A stretch of 64,000 nt of DNA from Hymenobacter translucens (GCF_020685205.1 NZ_JAJERB010000004.1:62001-126000), one strand, 5' to 3'. Shown: positions 8,682-17,711, counted from the first letter of the stretch. Notes: a model not told the origin generated them from the sequence alone. A program made the numbers and translations.

Positions 8682-9365
8682 ATGCGCATCCTGCTCTTTT
8701 TTCTGTGGCTACTAACTGCCTGCACCACCCCGGCCGCCGACCCGGGTACGCCCGCGAATCCGAATTCCTCAGCCAGTAACTTTCTTGCTCTCGGCGACTC
8801 CTACACCATCGGCGAAGGTGTAGGGGAGGCCGACCGGTGGGGCGTGCAGCTGGCCCGGCAGCTGCAGACCGAGAAAATCACCACGCCGGACATCATTGCC
8901 CGCACCGGCTGGACGACGGCCGAGCTGCTGTCCGCCATTCAGGCCGCCAACCTGCAGAAAACCTACGAGCTGGTTTCCTTGCAGATTGGGGTCAACAACC
9001 AGTTTCGGGGGCAGTCGGTAGCCACCTATCAAACGGAGTTCCGGCAGCTGCTGCAGCTAGCGGTACTACGGGCCGGTGGCCGGCCCCGGCGGGTGTTTGT
9101 CTTGTCAATTCCCGACTGGGGCCGCACGCCTTACGCCCAGGGCCGCGACCAGACCCGCATCAGCACGGAAATCGACCAGTTCAACGCGGTAGCCCGACAG
9201 GAATGCCAGCAGGCCGGCGTTGCCTTTGTCGATATTACGCCCCTGACCCGGGCCGCGGCGGGCGATGCCACTCAGTTCACCGCCGACAGGCTGCACTACT
9301 CGGGCCGCCACATGCAGCAGTGGGTTCAGCAGGCCTTACCGGTCGTGCAGGCCCTGCTGAAGTAG
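8682..9365 (+). CDS. SGNH/GDSL-family esterase, lipoprotein
   Basis: This predicted lipoprotein of 227 residues has the signal MRILLFFLWLLTAC, in which LTAC is the lipobox. The SGNH hydrolase blocks are visible: GDSYTIGEG with the nucleophile Ser, a central Gly region, GVNNQF (block III Asn) and DRLHYS with the Asp-x-x-His pair near the C-terminus. It probably hydrolyses an ester of a lipid, sugar or cell-wall polymer at the envelope; substrate unknown. ATG 8682 was preferred over an in-frame GTG at 8652 because it begins the signal peptide. Confidence 0.88.
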   Translation: MRILLFFLWLLTACTTPAADPGTPANPNSSASNFLALGDSYTIGEGVGEADRWGVQLARQLQTEKITTPDIIARTGWTTAELLSAIQAANLQKTYELVSLQIGVNNQFRGQSVATYQTEFRQLLQLAVLRAGGRPRRVFVLSIPDWGRTPYAQGRDQTRISTEIDQFNAVARQECQQAGVAFVDITPLTRAAAGDATQFTADRLHYSGRHMQQWVQQALPVVQALLK

Positions 9366-9499
9366 CTCTGAGTTAAGGCATCGTAAGGCAGAGCTGATGC
9401 CCCGGTCAGCGCCTCACGGTCGCGAATGGTCTGCTGCCGGTTGCTGGCAGCAGCAGTATCAGCAGGCCGTTTAAACGCTTGGCCTGGGTGAAATGAAGT

Positions 9500-9535
9500 G
9501 GGGCTGCCGACCAGGATTTGCTGGTCGGCAGCCCC
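9500..9535. terminator. Hairpin between convergent genes
   Basis: A perfect 15-bp stem (9500-9514 with 9521-9535) surrounds a 6-nt loop. It lies between the GDSL and OmpA genes. There is no T-tract, so it may act as a transcript-end stabiliser rather than an intrinsic terminator. Confidence 0.6.
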
Positions 9536-9553
9536 GCACTGGATACGGCCGGT

Positions 9554-10570
9554 TTACTTGGTCGGCGTCGCCGTAGTGGAGTTGGAGTCCAGAATCTTGA
9601 GCAGCTCGTTGAGCTTGGGCGTCAGGATAATTTCGGTGCGGCGGTTCAGAGCCTTGTTGGCCGGGCTGTCGTTGGACGCTACCGGAATGTACTGCGAGCG
9701 GCCGGAGGCGGTAATGCGGGCCGGGTCAACGCCGCCGCTGGTGATGAGGCGGGCAATTTCGGTGGCGCGCAGCACACTCAGATCCCAGTTGTCCTGCATA
9801 GCGGCGGTAGGCCGGCTGAAGGCCACGTTATCGGTATGGCCTTCCACCACCACGTTCACATCGGACTGGGTTTTGAGCACGGTGGCCAGCTGCTTGAGGG
9901 CTTCCTGACCCTTGGGGTCGACTTTGGTGGAGCCCGACTTGAACAGCAGCTGCTCGGAAAGGGACACGTACACTTTGCCGTCCTTCATCTTTACCTGCAG
10001 GTCGGTGCCCTGGAAGCCACGCAGCGCATTGCTCACACTGGCCTTCAGGTCGTTGACCGCCTTGTCTTTGTCGGCCAGGGCCTGCTGCAGCTCCGCCATG
10101 CGGGCTTCACGCACCTTCAGGTCAGCGTTAAGCTTGTCAACTTCGGATTTGGTGCGCTTCAGGCTGGTGTCCAGTTCGCCCAGCTCGGCCTCGCGGCGGG
10201 CCAGGTCCCGGGCCATCTTGTTGTAGTCGGTAGATTTATCGGCTAGGGCCCGGTCACTGTTCTTGAGCAGCTTGTCGTAGGAGTCCGTTAGCTGGGTGTA
10301 GAGGGCGCGGGTGCGGCGCAGCGCATTTCCGGTCTGGGAAGAGTCATCGGTGAGGCGCTTGTTATCAAGGCGCATCTGGTTGAGCTGGTCGTTGACCTTC
10401 TTTAGCTCCGCCACGGCCTGCTGCTGCTGCCGCTCCGCGTCGGCCCGGGCCTTTTCCGTCGACTCCTTCTGCGCTTTCAGGTCGTCGTACTTTTTAAGGG
10501 TAGTACAGGCCGGCAGCAGTAGGGCAATGGCCAGCACGGCCGCAGGGCCGGAAAAGGAAAGTGTTTTCAC
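9554..10570 (-). CDS. OmpA-family lipoprotein with coiled coil
   Basis: This 338-residue outer-membrane/peptidoglycan linker starts at GTG 10570, giving MKTLSFSGPAAVLAIALLLPAC with lipobox LLPAC. Residues ~25-200 are a long Lys/Asp/Glu/Gln/Leu-rich coiled coil with heptad character. The C-terminal ~130 residues form an OmpA-like domain (LFKSGSTKVDPKG, VVVEGHTDN, RRTEIILTPK) that binds meso-DAP of peptidoglycan. The upstream in-frame ATG at 10636 would bury the signal peptide, so the GTG is preferred. The design resembles Bacteroidota lipoproteins that tether the outer membrane to the cell wall. Confidence 0.88.
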   Translation of the reverse strand: MKTLSFSGPAAVLAIALLLPACTTLKKYDDLKAQKESTEKARADAERQQQQAVAELKKVNDQLNQMRLDNKRLTDDSSQTGNALRRTRALYTQLTDSYDKLLKNSDRALADKSTDYNKMARDLARREAELGELDTSLKRTKSEVDKLNADLKVREARMAELQQALADKDKAVNDLKASVSNALRGFQGTDLQVKMKDGKVYVSLSEQLLFKSGSTKVDPKGQEALKQLATVLKTQSDVNVVVEGHTDNVAFSRPTAAMQDNWDLSVLRATEIARLITSGGVDPARITASGRSQYIPVASNDSPANKALNRRTEIILTPKLNELLKILDSNSTTATPTK

Positions 10571-10693
10571 GATAAAGACAGATTGCTGAACACGTTGGCG
10601 AGGCTGCCAAAACCAGACGCTACCTCCCTGGGGCAAGTTACTGAGTTACGCCCGCATCTGCCAATGTTGCGCTCCGGCAAACCGAAATCAATC

Positions 10694-10701
10694 TATCTTT
10701 G
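10694..10701 (+). promoter_or_regulatory. -7 promoter box TATCTTTG before accD
   Basis: An exact TAnnTTTG match. A TTG at 10667-10669 is 24 nt away, wider than usual, so the -33 element is uncertain. The implied 5' leader is about 140 nt. Confidence 0.45.
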
Positions 10702-10845
10702 CCCTTCTGCGGTGATTGAAGCAGCAAGCTTTTTTAATCGAAAACAGAAGAAACTTGCGGCGTACCTTCGCCTTCCATTTTTTTACACCTTAACAACGGC
10801 TTAAAGCCTGCGGCTTGAAGCTATCCATCAGTAGCCCTCACAATA

Positions 10846-11727
10846 ATGACCTGGTTTAAGCGCGTAGAGAAAGGAATCGTCACCCCGACGGATCAGAAGA
10901 AGGAGACGCCGGACGGGCTGTGGTACAAGTGCCCGGAGTGCAAGACTGTTGCCACCATGGCCGAGCACAAGCGCCTGCTATACACGTGTGCCAAGTGCAA
11001 CCACCACGACCGGATAGAGTCGGCCGAGTACTTTGATATTCTGTTTGATGAGGGCAACTTCACCGAGCTGGATGCCAACATTACCTCCGGCGACCCCCTG
11101 CAGTTTGTGGATACCAAGCCCTACCCTCAGCGCGTGGCGGCTACCCAGAAGCAGAGCGGCCTGAAGGACGCCGTGCGTACGGGCCATGGGCTGATCAACG
11201 GCCTGCCCCTGGTGGTAGCCTGCATGGACTTCAAGTTTATCGGGGGCTCGATGGGCTCGGTGGTCGGGGAGAAGATTGCCCGCGCCATCGACTTCGCCCG
11301 CCAGAACCGGATTCCATTTCTGATGATCAGCAAGTCGGGTGGGGCCCGGATGATGGAAGCCGGCTACTCGCTGATGCAGATGGCTAAAACCTCGGCTAAG
11401 CTGGCCCTGCTGTCCGAAGCCGGCCTGCCCTTTATTTCCATGCTCACTGACCCTACCACCGGCGGCGTCACGGCCTCGTTCGCTATGCTCGGGGACTTCA
11501 ACATCGCGGAGCCGGGCGCGTTGATCGGCTTTGCCGGCCCCCGCGTCATCAAGGAAACCATCGGTAAGGACCTACCCAAAGACTTTCAAAGCTCGGAGTT
11601 CGTGCTCGAACACGGCTTCCTGGATTTTATCGTCGACCGCAAAGACCTTAAACAACAGCTCACTGACCTGCTCACCATGCTGCGGCCGGTGGAAGTAGCA
11701 AGCCCGGTTGCCGCCCGCCCGGCCTAG
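10846..11727 (+). CDS. accD: Acetyl-CoA carboxylase, carboxyltransferase subunit beta
   Basis: This is the first committed step of fatty-acid synthesis: together with AccA it transfers the carboxyl group from biotin to acetyl-CoA. The 293-residue protein has the four-Cys zinc ribbon (C29, C32, C48, C51) followed by the crotonase-fold domain ([54 protein letters not shown]). All these are standard for AccD, and the length is usual. No accA lies in the window. A strong terminator follows, so it is monocistronic. Confidence 0.97.
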   Translation: MTWFKRVEKGIVTPTDQKKETPDGLWYKCPECKTVATMAEHKRLLYTCAKCNHHDRIESAEYFDILFDEGNFTELDANITSGDPLQFVDTKPYPQRVAATQKQSGLKDAVRTGHGLINGLPLVVACMDFKFIGGSMGSVVGEKIARAIDFARQNRIPFLMISKSGGARMMEAGYSLMQMAKTSAKLALLSEAGLPFISMLTDPTTGGVTASFAMLGDFNIAEPGALIGFAGPRVIKETIGKDLPKDFQSSEFVLEHGFLDFIVDRKDLKQQLTDLLTMLRPVEVASPVAARPA

Positions 11728-11766
11728 CCCCGGCGGCGGATCCAAACATTTCGGCAAGCTTTTTGG

Positions 11767-11812
11767 AAAAGCCTGTCAGACGTGCCTTCCCGGCGTCTGG
11801 CAGGCTTTTTTG
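11767..11812 (+). terminator. Rho-independent terminator of accD
   Basis: A 16-bp stem with one G-T pair (11767-11782 with 11794-11809) is followed by T residues. Confidence 0.85.
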
Positions 11813-11941
11813 CTTGCCCGCATTGAGTAGACCGGCTGGCTGACGAGCTATATACTGGTTTTCGAATTGCGAACATTTTAGGCCGAACTGTAGTAAGCAC
11901 GTCCAGATTCTCTCCCGATTCTTCACTCAAGTACCCTTCCC

Positions 11942-12682
11942 ATGAAATCTTCAAAATCCCTTCTTTCGCTCTTTATGGCCCTCACGCTGCTGTTGGGGTC
12001 GTGTGCTTCTTCTAAAACTGCCGGCAGCGGCGACCTGTCGACGTCGAACGGCACCGGAGCCCGTAAAACCGGCATGAGCAAAACCGCTAAGGGCGGCGTG
12101 ATTGGTGCCGGTACCGGCGCTGCCGCGGGAGCCGTGCTGGGCCGCGTGATTGGCGGCAAAAATGGAACGGCCGCCGGCGCCATCATCGGTGCCGCCGTGG
12201 GTGGTACCGGTGGTGCCCTCATCGGCCGCCGCATGGACAAGCAGGCGGAAGAACTGCAGCGCGACATGAAAAATGCCCGCGTAGAGCGCGTTGGCGAAGG
12301 CATCAAGATTACGTTTGATGCCGGTATTCTCTTCGATACCAACAAAGCTGACCTGCGCGCCGCCTCAGTGGCTGAAATCGACAAAATGGCGGAAGTGCTT
12401 AAAAAGTACCCCGACACCAACGTGATTGTAGAAGGCCACACCGACAATAGTGGTTCCGATGCCATCAACCAGCCCCTTTCGGAGCGTCGTGCCCAGGCAG
12501 TAGCCCAGGAAACGATTTCCAAAGGCGTTGAAGCCAGCCGAGTACAGACCCAGGGCTATGGCTCGTCGCAGCCGGTGGCCGATAATACGACGGCTGAAGG
12601 CAAGCAGGCCAACCGCCGCGTGGAAATTGCCATCTTCGCCAACGAGAAAATGAAGAAGGCCGCTGAGAACGGTACGCTGTAA
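11942..12682 (+). CDS. OmpA-family lipoprotein with glycine zipper, copy 1
   Basis: This 246-residue envelope protein has a lipoprotein signal (LLLGSC, Cys at residue 21). A glycine-zipper segment (~48-95, many GxxxG/GAxxG repeats including VLGRVIGGKNGT) probably inserts into or associates with membrane. A C-terminal OmpA domain (FDAGILFDTNKADL, NVIVEGHTDN, ANRRVEIAIFANEK) should bind peptidoglycan. It is a close paralogue of the next gene. The most notable difference is that this copy is lipid-anchored while the second has a plain signal peptide. Confidence 0.9.
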   Translation: MKSSKSLLSLFMALTLLLGSCASSKTAGSGDLSTSNGTGARKTGMSKTAKGGVIGAGTGAAAGAVLGRVIGGKNGTAAGAIIGAAVGGTGGALIGRRMDKQAEELQRDMKNARVERVGEGIKITFDAGILFDTNKADLRAASVAEIDKMAEVLKKYPDTNVIVEGHTDNSGSDAINQPLSERRAQAVAQETISKGVEASRVQTQGYGSSQPVADNTTAEGKQANRRVEIAIFANEKMKKAAENGTL

Positions 12683-12708
12683 GCAGCATCTGCCTTATCC
12701 GCTTTGCA

Positions 12709-12740
12709 AAAAGACCGCACCACTCGTGCGGTCTTTTTTG
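12709..12740 (+). terminator. Rho-independent terminator
   Basis: A perfect 12-bp stem (12709-12720 with 12726-12737) has a 5-nt loop and T-rich 3' arm. Confidence 0.85.
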
Positions 12741-13096
12741 TATCCAGCTGGGGCAATAAACCAGCTTCCGTAAGCAGAAAGGAGAGTTTACGAGCTAGCC
12801 GGCAGCACTGGTCAGGAGGTTCTGCTGATCGGGTCGGCAGCCACGCATCAGCGGTAGAAACCGGTGGGTAAATACGTCGTCTACAGTTGAGGCTACGAAA
12901 AAATAAAAAATATATTTCGCCAAATAAAGGCCTTTAATAAGCTTTAAACGCGCATTTTTGTGCTCCGCTGACGGAATCTCTGTTTTTGGCACTGTGGTTG
13001 CAAAAGACCTTTCAGCAGAGGGTAGCCAAAAAACATAAACCTTCGTACGGTAACCCTGAATTTTCTGCTCTTACCAAACCTCCTAATTAAAAGGTC
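12741..13096. other. Intergenic region between the two glycine-zipper OmpA genes
   Basis: No credible gene is seen. The stretch ~12895-12960 is markedly AT-rich for this genome and includes a palindromic AAAGGCCTTT. It presumably holds the promoter and a long 5' leader of the next gene, but I found no clear TAnnTTTG box. Confidence 0.5.
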
Positions 13097-13807
13097 ATGA
13101 AAAACCTCCGTTCGTATTTCGCAATGCTGCTGGCCGTGCTGCTGCTCGGCAACAACTTCGCTCAGGCTCAAACGACTACCACGACTGCCAAGAAGCCCTG
13201 GAGCAAAACGGCTAAAGGTGCCGTAATCGGTGGCCTGGGTGGTGCGGCCGGTGGTGCCGTACTGGGCCGCGTGATTGGCGGTAAGTCGGGCACGGCTAAA
13301 GGTGCTATCATTGGTGCCGCAGTAGGTGGTGCCGGTGGTGCTCTGATTGGCCGCCGCATGGACAAGCAGGCTGCTGAGCTCAAGCGCGACATGGCAGGTG
13401 CCCGCGTAGAGCGCGTAGGCGAAGGCATCAAGATCACCTTCGACTCGGGTATCCTGTTCGCCAAGAACTCTTCGAACCTGACTTCGACTGCTCAGGCCAA
13501 CATCGCCAAGCTGGCTGAGACCTTGAAGAAGTATAACGACACCAACGTGCTGATCGAAGGTCACACCGACATCAGCGGTAGCGATGCCATCAATGATCCG
13601 CTGTCGCTGCGCCGGGCCCAGGCAGTGGCTAACTACGCCCAGGCTCAGGGTGTTGAAGCTTCGCGCTTCGAAACCAAAGGCTACGGCTCGCGTCAGCCCA
13701 TTGCTGACAACTCCACCGAGGCTGGCCGCGTTGCCAACCGCCGCGTAGAGGTTGCCATCTTTGCCAACGAGAAGCTGCAGAAGGCTGCCGAGAAAGGCAC
13801 CATCTAA
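13097..13807 (+). CDS. OmpA-family protein with glycine zipper, copy 2
   Basis: This 236-residue protein is a tandem paralogue of the preceding gene. It shares TAKGxVIG, VLGRVIGGK, LIGRRMDKQA, ARVERVGEGIKITFD, EGHTD, ANRRVE and IFANEK in the same order. The N-terminus differs: MKNLRSYFAMLLAVLLLGNNFAQAQ is a Sec signal with an AQA-Q cleavage site and no lipobox Cys. It is therefore predicted periplasmic or membrane-embedded through the glycine zipper rather than lipid-anchored. The OmpA domain should bind peptidoglycan. Confidence 0.9.
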   Translation: MKNLRSYFAMLLAVLLLGNNFAQAQTTTTTAKKPWSKTAKGAVIGGLGGAAGGAVLGRVIGGKSGTAKGAIIGAAVGGAGGALIGRRMDKQAAELKRDMAGARVERVGEGIKITFDSGILFAKNSSNLTSTAQANIAKLAETLKKYNDTNVLIEGHTDISGSDAINDPLSLRRAQAVANYAQAQGVEASRFETKGYGSRQPIADNSTEAGRVANRRVEVAIFANEKLQKAAEKGTI

Positions 13808-13830
13808 GCTCCCTCACCTCGAGAATCCGC

Positions 13831-13867
13831 AATCGGGCGGCACCGCAGGGTGCCGCCCGATTTTTTT
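13831..13867 (+). terminator. Rho-independent terminator
   Basis: A perfect 14-bp GC-rich stem (13831-13844 with 13849-13862), GCAG loop, followed by T residues. Confidence 0.88.
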
Positions 13868-13924
13868 GTGCCTGCCCATGTGGTGTGCTGGCAACCCCGG
13901 TTCAGCTTCGGCGGTACATGCACT

Positions 13925-14695
13925 ATGACCTCTGAACCGCCCATCAGCTACGCTGCCGAGCCCGCTGCCAAAACCTGGCAGGACCACCTGATCCTGCACG
14001 AGTTCTACGGCCCGCTGCCGCTGGAACCCCGGCGCACCCCGATGCGGGAGCTGATTTCAACGTTGCTGTCGCACCGTACCACTCACCGCGACGAGGAGCT
14101 GGCCTACACGCGTATGCTCGAAACATTTGGCGACTGGGAGGGCGTGATGGCGGCCCCAACGACCGAGCTGGCCTACGCCATCCGGACCACCCGCTGGCCC
14201 GACACCCAGGCTCCCCGAATCCAGGAGGTTTTGCGCCGCATTAAAGCCGAGCAGGGCAAAATATCCCTGGACTTCTTGGCTGACTGGTCGACTGAGCAGG
14301 GGCTGGAGTGGCTGATGGCTATGCCGGGCATCGGGCTGAAAACGGCTTCGCTGGTACTGCTGTTCAACTTTCGAAAGCCGGTGCTGCCCATTGATACGCA
14401 CGTCCACCGGGTTGCCCAGCGGGTGGGCATGATCGGTCCTAAAGCATCCGCCGAGAAAGCGCATAAGCTGCTGCTCGATATGCTGCCGCCCGACCCCGTA
14501 GTGCTGCTCAACTTTCACAAGCATAACTACTGGCACGGCCAGCACATCTGCTTTTTCACCCAGCCCGATTGCCCCCGGTGCCCACTCAAAGATTTCTGCA
14601 ACTACTACCTGGAGCACTACGGTCCGGCTACTGAGGAGGCATTGGCGGCTACTCCTAGTCACTGGAACCCGACCTGGGGTGAGCTGCAGCACTAG
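13925..14695 (+). CDS. Endonuclease III family DNA glycosylase (HhH-GPD, 4Fe-4S)
   Basis: This base-excision repair enzyme of 256 residues has all the hallmarks. The helix-hairpin-helix reads MPGIGLKTAS with the catalytic Lys at about K139. The catalytic Asp is at about D157 in LPIDTHVHRV. The C-terminal C-x6-C-x2-C-x5-C (C209, C216, C219, C225) holds a 4Fe-4S cluster. This spacing equals that of E. coli Nth. ATG 13925 was chosen because the longer in-frame start at 13850 lies inside the upstream terminator. The N-terminus is somewhat longer than Nth, so an Nth-related subfamily is possible. Confidence 0.88.
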   Translation: MTSEPPISYAAEPAAKTWQDHLILHEFYGPLPLEPRRTPMRELISTLLSHRTTHRDEELAYTRMLETFGDWEGVMAAPTTELAYAIRTTRWPDTQAPRIQEVLRRIKAEQGKISLDFLADWSTEQGLEWLMAMPGIGLKTASLVLLFNFRKPVLPIDTHVHRVAQRVGMIGPKASAEKAHKLLLDMLPPDPVVLLNFHKHNYWHGQHICFFTQPDCPRCPLKDFCNYYLEHYGPATEEALAATPSHWNPTWGELQH

Positions 14696-14709
14696 CCTTG
14701 CGTGCGGTT

Positions 14710-15198
14710 TTACTGCAGGCTCCGGATTTTGGCCTCCAGCTCATCGACAAACGGGTGGAGGTAGCTGGGAATGTTCGCCTTCTGCGTATCGATCAGCCAG
14801 AAGCGGCGCTGCCCGTTATCCTGTATCTCCACGTAGTAGCCGCCTCCGTCGGTGAAGTCAGGCTGACCGATGTAGCCGTTGGAATGGCTCAGAAGCTGAG
14901 CAGGGACCTGCCCGGGCAAGCCTGCCACTACTTGGTACTGCCCTAGCGTTTTGGCTAACTGATAATCACCATTGTAGGCGGCGTCGGGCGACGGATATCC
15001 ATCTTTTATGTCTTCGTGAAGCTGCCCGGCAGCTTTATCAATCCTGAAAATATCAATGCAGCTTTCGCCCAGGCAGTAGCCATGAAACCAGCCGAAAACC
15101 ATCGTATCCACCGGGGTCGGCTTGGCACAGTCTTTTTCACAGGCGGGCAGGACCAGGGCGAAAGCGGCTGCCGTCAGAAGGAGTTTCAAAGAGGTCAT
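14710..15198 (-). CDS. Hypothetical lipoprotein
   Basis: No family recognised. The 162-residue protein has a clear lipoprotein signal (ALVLPAC, Cys ~20) and three further Cys in the mature part (KDC, GYCLGESC) that could form disulfides. The remainder is soluble, with aromatic-rich strands suggesting a small beta domain. It is convergent with the glycosylase gene (14 nt apart) and divergent from the radical SAM gene. Confidence 0.75.
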   Translation of the reverse strand: MTSLKLLLTAAAFALVLPACEKDCAKPTPVDTMVFGWFHGYCLGESCIDIFRIDKAAGQLHEDIKDGYPSPDAAYNGDYQLAKTLGQYQVVAGLPGQVPAQLLSHSNGYIGQPDFTDGGGYYVEIQDNGQRRFWLIDTQKANIPSYLHPFVDELEAKIRSLQ

Positions 15199-15297
15199 GG
15201 AAATATAAGTTAAAGTAGAACCACGACTTTAAGAGCATTCCCCAGCCACAGAAGTTGCATGGAAAGCCACTTTGCCCGCTCAGCCCGGCTTGTTGTC

Positions 15298-15305
15298 TAT
15301 CTTTA
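15298..15305 (+). promoter_or_regulatory. -7-like box TATCTTTA before radical SAM gene
   Basis: One mismatch to TAnnTTTG. It lies just 8 nt before ATG 15314, so transcription would start at or near that codon, which argues against the upstream start at 15272. Confidence 0.4.
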
Positions 15306-15313
15306 CTGAACCT

Positions 15314-16297
15314 ATGCGTCTTGTTCACCACCCGGTACTCTGCAACTACTACGTCACCTACCGGTGCAATGCGCGCTGCTCGTTTTGCGACATCTGGGAA
15401 AAGCCGTCCCCCTACATTCAGCTGGCTGATGTAGAGCAGAACCTGCGCGACCTGAAGCGGCTGGGTGTCAGCGTGGTTGATTTCACGGGCGGGGAGCCCC
15501 TGTTGCACCGACAGATTCATGAGTTTGTGGGCCTGGCGCACGACATGGGCTTTATTACCACGCTCACGACCAACTGTCTGCTGTACCCGAAATATGCCGA
15601 GCGGCTGCGGGGTAAAGTTGATATGCTGCATTTCTCGCTTGATGCTTCCGAAAAAGAAGTGCACGATAAGGGCAGGGGCGTGGCTTGCTACGACTTTGTG
15701 CTGGAAAGCATCCGGGTTGCCCGGGAACTGGGCGAGCGGCCGGACATTCTCTTCACCGTTTTCCGCGAAAACCTGCACGATCTGGAAGCCGTGTACCGCG
15801 ATATTGCCCGCCCCAACGGGTTGGTTTTGATTATCAATCCCGCTTTCGAATACAACGCCGTAGCTACCGGCGAGCAGCTGACGCCCGAGGAACTCGACTA
15901 CCTTTCCGCCTTTGGCAAGCGCAAGGGCGTGTACCTTAATGAGGCTTTCATTCAGCTTCGCAAGGATGGGGGCAACCACGTGGCGGCGCCGGTCTGCAAA
16001 GCAGGCAGCACGACGCTGGTAATTTCGCCCAGCAACGAGCTGGTGCTGCCTTGCTATCACCTGGGGGAGCAGAAATTTCCCATCGGGGGCCAGCTCTACG
16101 ACCTGTATCATACCCCGGAGGTGCGGCGACAAATTGCGCTGGAAGGGCGGCTGCCCCAGTGCGAAGGCTGTACCATCAACTGCTATATGCAGCCCAGCTT
16201 TGCCGTGGAAGTAAACAAGTACTTCTGGCAGGCCCTGCCCAGCACCCTGCGCTACAACCTGAACAAAGGCACCTGGAAGCGGATGCTGGCAAGGTGA
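15314..16297 (+). CDS. Radical SAM protein with SPASM-like C-terminus
   Basis: This 327-residue enzyme binds a 4Fe-4S cluster through C18-x3-C22-x2-C25 (CNARCSFC) and cleaves S-adenosylmethionine to start radical chemistry. FTGGEPLL is the SAM-binding GGE motif. The C-terminal part has a Cys-rich set (PVCKAGS, LPCYH, CEGCTINC) resembling a SPASM/twitch auxiliary cluster, as found in peptide-maturing and related enzymes. The substrate cannot be inferred: no precursor peptide gene is visible nearby. The gamma-carbonic anhydrase-like gene follows 66 nt downstream and may be co-transcribed. Confidence 0.85.
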   Translation: MRLVHHPVLCNYYVTYRCNARCSFCDIWEKPSPYIQLADVEQNLRDLKRLGVSVVDFTGGEPLLHRQIHEFVGLAHDMGFITTLTTNCLLYPKYAERLRGKVDMLHFSLDASEKEVHDKGRGVACYDFVLESIRVARELGERPDILFTVFRENLHDLEAVYRDIARPNGLVLIINPAFEYNAVATGEQLTPEELDYLSAFGKRKGVYLNEAFIQLRKDGGNHVAAPVCKAGSTTLVISPSNELVLPCYHLGEQKFPIGGQLYDLYHTPEVRRQIALEGRLPQCEGCTINCYMQPSFAVEVNKYFWQALPSTLRYNLNKGTWKRMLAR

Positions 16298-16363
16298 GCC
16301 TAAGCCCAATTTGGTTGAATCAGGTAAAAAGCCGCAACTTCAGGGCCGCTCAACGTTACTGCT

Positions 16364-16870
16364 ATGCCGCTTATTCTGCCAGTTCATGGAATTCTGCCCC
16401 AGTTGGGTACCGGTTGCTACGTAGCTGAAAACGCTACGATTATTGGCGACGTCGTGCTGGGCGCGGAATGTACCGTGTGGTTTAACGCCGTCATCCGGGG
16501 CGACGTGAATGCCATCCGCATCGGCGACAAAACCAACGTGCAGGACGGAGCCGTGATTCACTGCACCTACCAAAAGGCGGCTACCACCATTGGGTCGCGC
16601 GTCAGCATCGGGCACAAGGCTATTGTGCACGGCTGCACCATTGCCGACGACGTGCTCATTGGCATGGGTGCCATTGTGATGGATCAGGCAGTAGTGGGGG
16701 AGGGGTGCATCATTGCCGCCGGGGCGGTAGTGCTCGAAAACACGCAGTGTGAGCCCGGCTACCTCTACGCTGGCGTCCCGGCCCGACGGGTGAAGCCCGT
16801 GAGTGAAGAGCAGCGCCAAACCATTAGCCGCACCGCCGACAACTACGTGCTGTACGCTAGCTGGCTGTAA
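16364..16870 (+). CDS. Gamma-carbonic anhydrase-like hexapeptide-repeat protein
   Basis: This 168-residue protein is a left-handed beta-helix trimer subunit of the YrdA/PaaY/Cam group. Hexapeptide repeats run from residue ~17 to ~130 (VVLGAECTVWFNAVIRGDVNAIRIG, TNVQDGAVIH and so on). The three metal-ligand His positions appear present in VIHCT and SIGHKAIVHGC. It may hydrate CO2 or act on an acyl-CoA thioester; family members without shown activity are common. Cytoplasmic, standard length. Confidence 0.88.
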   Translation: MPLILPVHGILPQLGTGCYVAENATIIGDVVLGAECTVWFNAVIRGDVNAIRIGDKTNVQDGAVIHCTYQKAATTIGSRVSIGHKAIVHGCTIADDVLIGMGAIVMDQAVVGEGCIIAAGAVVLENTQCEPGYLYAGVPARRVKPVSEEQRQTISRTADNYVLYASWL

Positions 16871-17038
16871 TCCAGCAACCTTTCTGCAAGTGTGTTGATG
16901 GGGAATTTAGCGAGCAACTCCTATTGCCTGCGCGGGCCCGAGTCGGACGTGGGGAGGCCCCGTATGGCGGAGCTTCAGGGTAGAAGAAATCTTTGTAATT
17001 AAAATCGGCCTGCCTCTTTTATTATAACTCTATTTATA

Positions 17039-17046
17039 TACTTTTG
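17039..17046 (+). promoter_or_regulatory. -7 promoter box TACTTTTG before TM2 gene 1
   Basis: Exact TAnnTTTG match in an AT-rich stretch about 93 nt before the first TM2 lipoprotein gene. No clear -33 TTG was found. Confidence 0.5.
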
Positions 17047-17138
17047 CAATCAACAGCTATACCATCAGATGCAGGCTGTAGTGATTCTGTACTTTACTTC
17101 AGTTCTTTTTTCCTTCCTTTTTCTCTTTCTTACCATTT

Positions 17139-17711
17139 ATGAAGAAGTTCTTCTCCTATCTGTCCGTTGCTGTTCTCTCGGCCGCTTCGCTTTCCTCGTG
17201 CAGCCGCTCGAACTATGCTTTCCAGCCCGGCACCTCGCCCTACCACGCGTCGCAGGCCGTAACGGCCGCTGCTCCGGCCGCGGAAGCCACCGCCTCGGTG
17301 GAAGCTGCTGCTCCCGTAGCCATAGAAGCCGCCCCGGCTCAGGTGGCTGCCAAGGCACTGGCCGCTCCCGCCAAGCGTGTTGCTTCTCCCCGGGCCGTAG
17401 CTGCTCCGGTAGCTGCCAAAGCCGTTGAAGCTCCCGTTGTCGCTGAAAAAGTGGCTGCCAAGGCTCCCGTTGCTCCGGCTGCCCCCGCCGCTGAAGGCAA
17501 AAGCCAGATTGTTGCCGCTGTACTGGCTTTCCTGGTAGGCTGGCTGGGCGTACACCGCTTCTACCTGGGCTACACCGGTATCGGCATCGTTCAGATCCTG
17601 ACGTTCGGTGGTTTCTTTGGCATTTGGCCGCTGATTGACCTAGTTCGCATCTGCATGGGCTCCCTGAAGCCGAAAGGCGGGGACTATGCCAAGAAGTTTG
17701 GCGACAAGTAA
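17139..17711 (+). CDS. TM2-domain lipoprotein, copy 1
   Basis: First of four tandem paralogues. The 190-residue protein has a lipoprotein signal (LSAASLSSC, Cys 21) followed by the family signature CSRSNYAFQPGTSPYH. A ~75-residue Ala/Val/Pro/Lys-rich linker leads to a C-terminal TM2 domain (~115-190): hydrophobic segment, GVHRFYLGYTGIGI turn motif, second hydrophobic segment, then a polar tail LKPKGGDYAKK. An acylated N-terminus plus two transmembrane segments is an unusual topology. Function unknown; TM2 domains are often linked to small membrane-associated proteins. Its first part shares an exact 89-bp stretch with copy 3. Confidence 0.85.
   Translation: MKKFFSYLSVAVLSAASLSSCSRSNYAFQPGTSPYHASQAVTAAAPAAEATASVEAAAPVAIEAAPAQVAAKALAAPAKRVASPRAVAAPVAAKAVEAPVVAEKVAAKAPVAPAAPAAEGKSQIVAAVLAFLVGWLGVHRFYLGYTGIGIVQILTFGGFFGIWPLIDLVRICMGSLKPKGGDYAKKFGDK
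17184..17272 (+). repeat. 89-bp exact repeat, copy A (in TM2 gene 1)
   Basis: This segment is identical, base for base, to 18957-19045 in the third TM2 gene. It spans the lipobox and the NYAFQP signature region. Silent positions are also identical, unlike the diverged flanks, which points to recent duplication or gene conversion. Confidence 0.9.
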
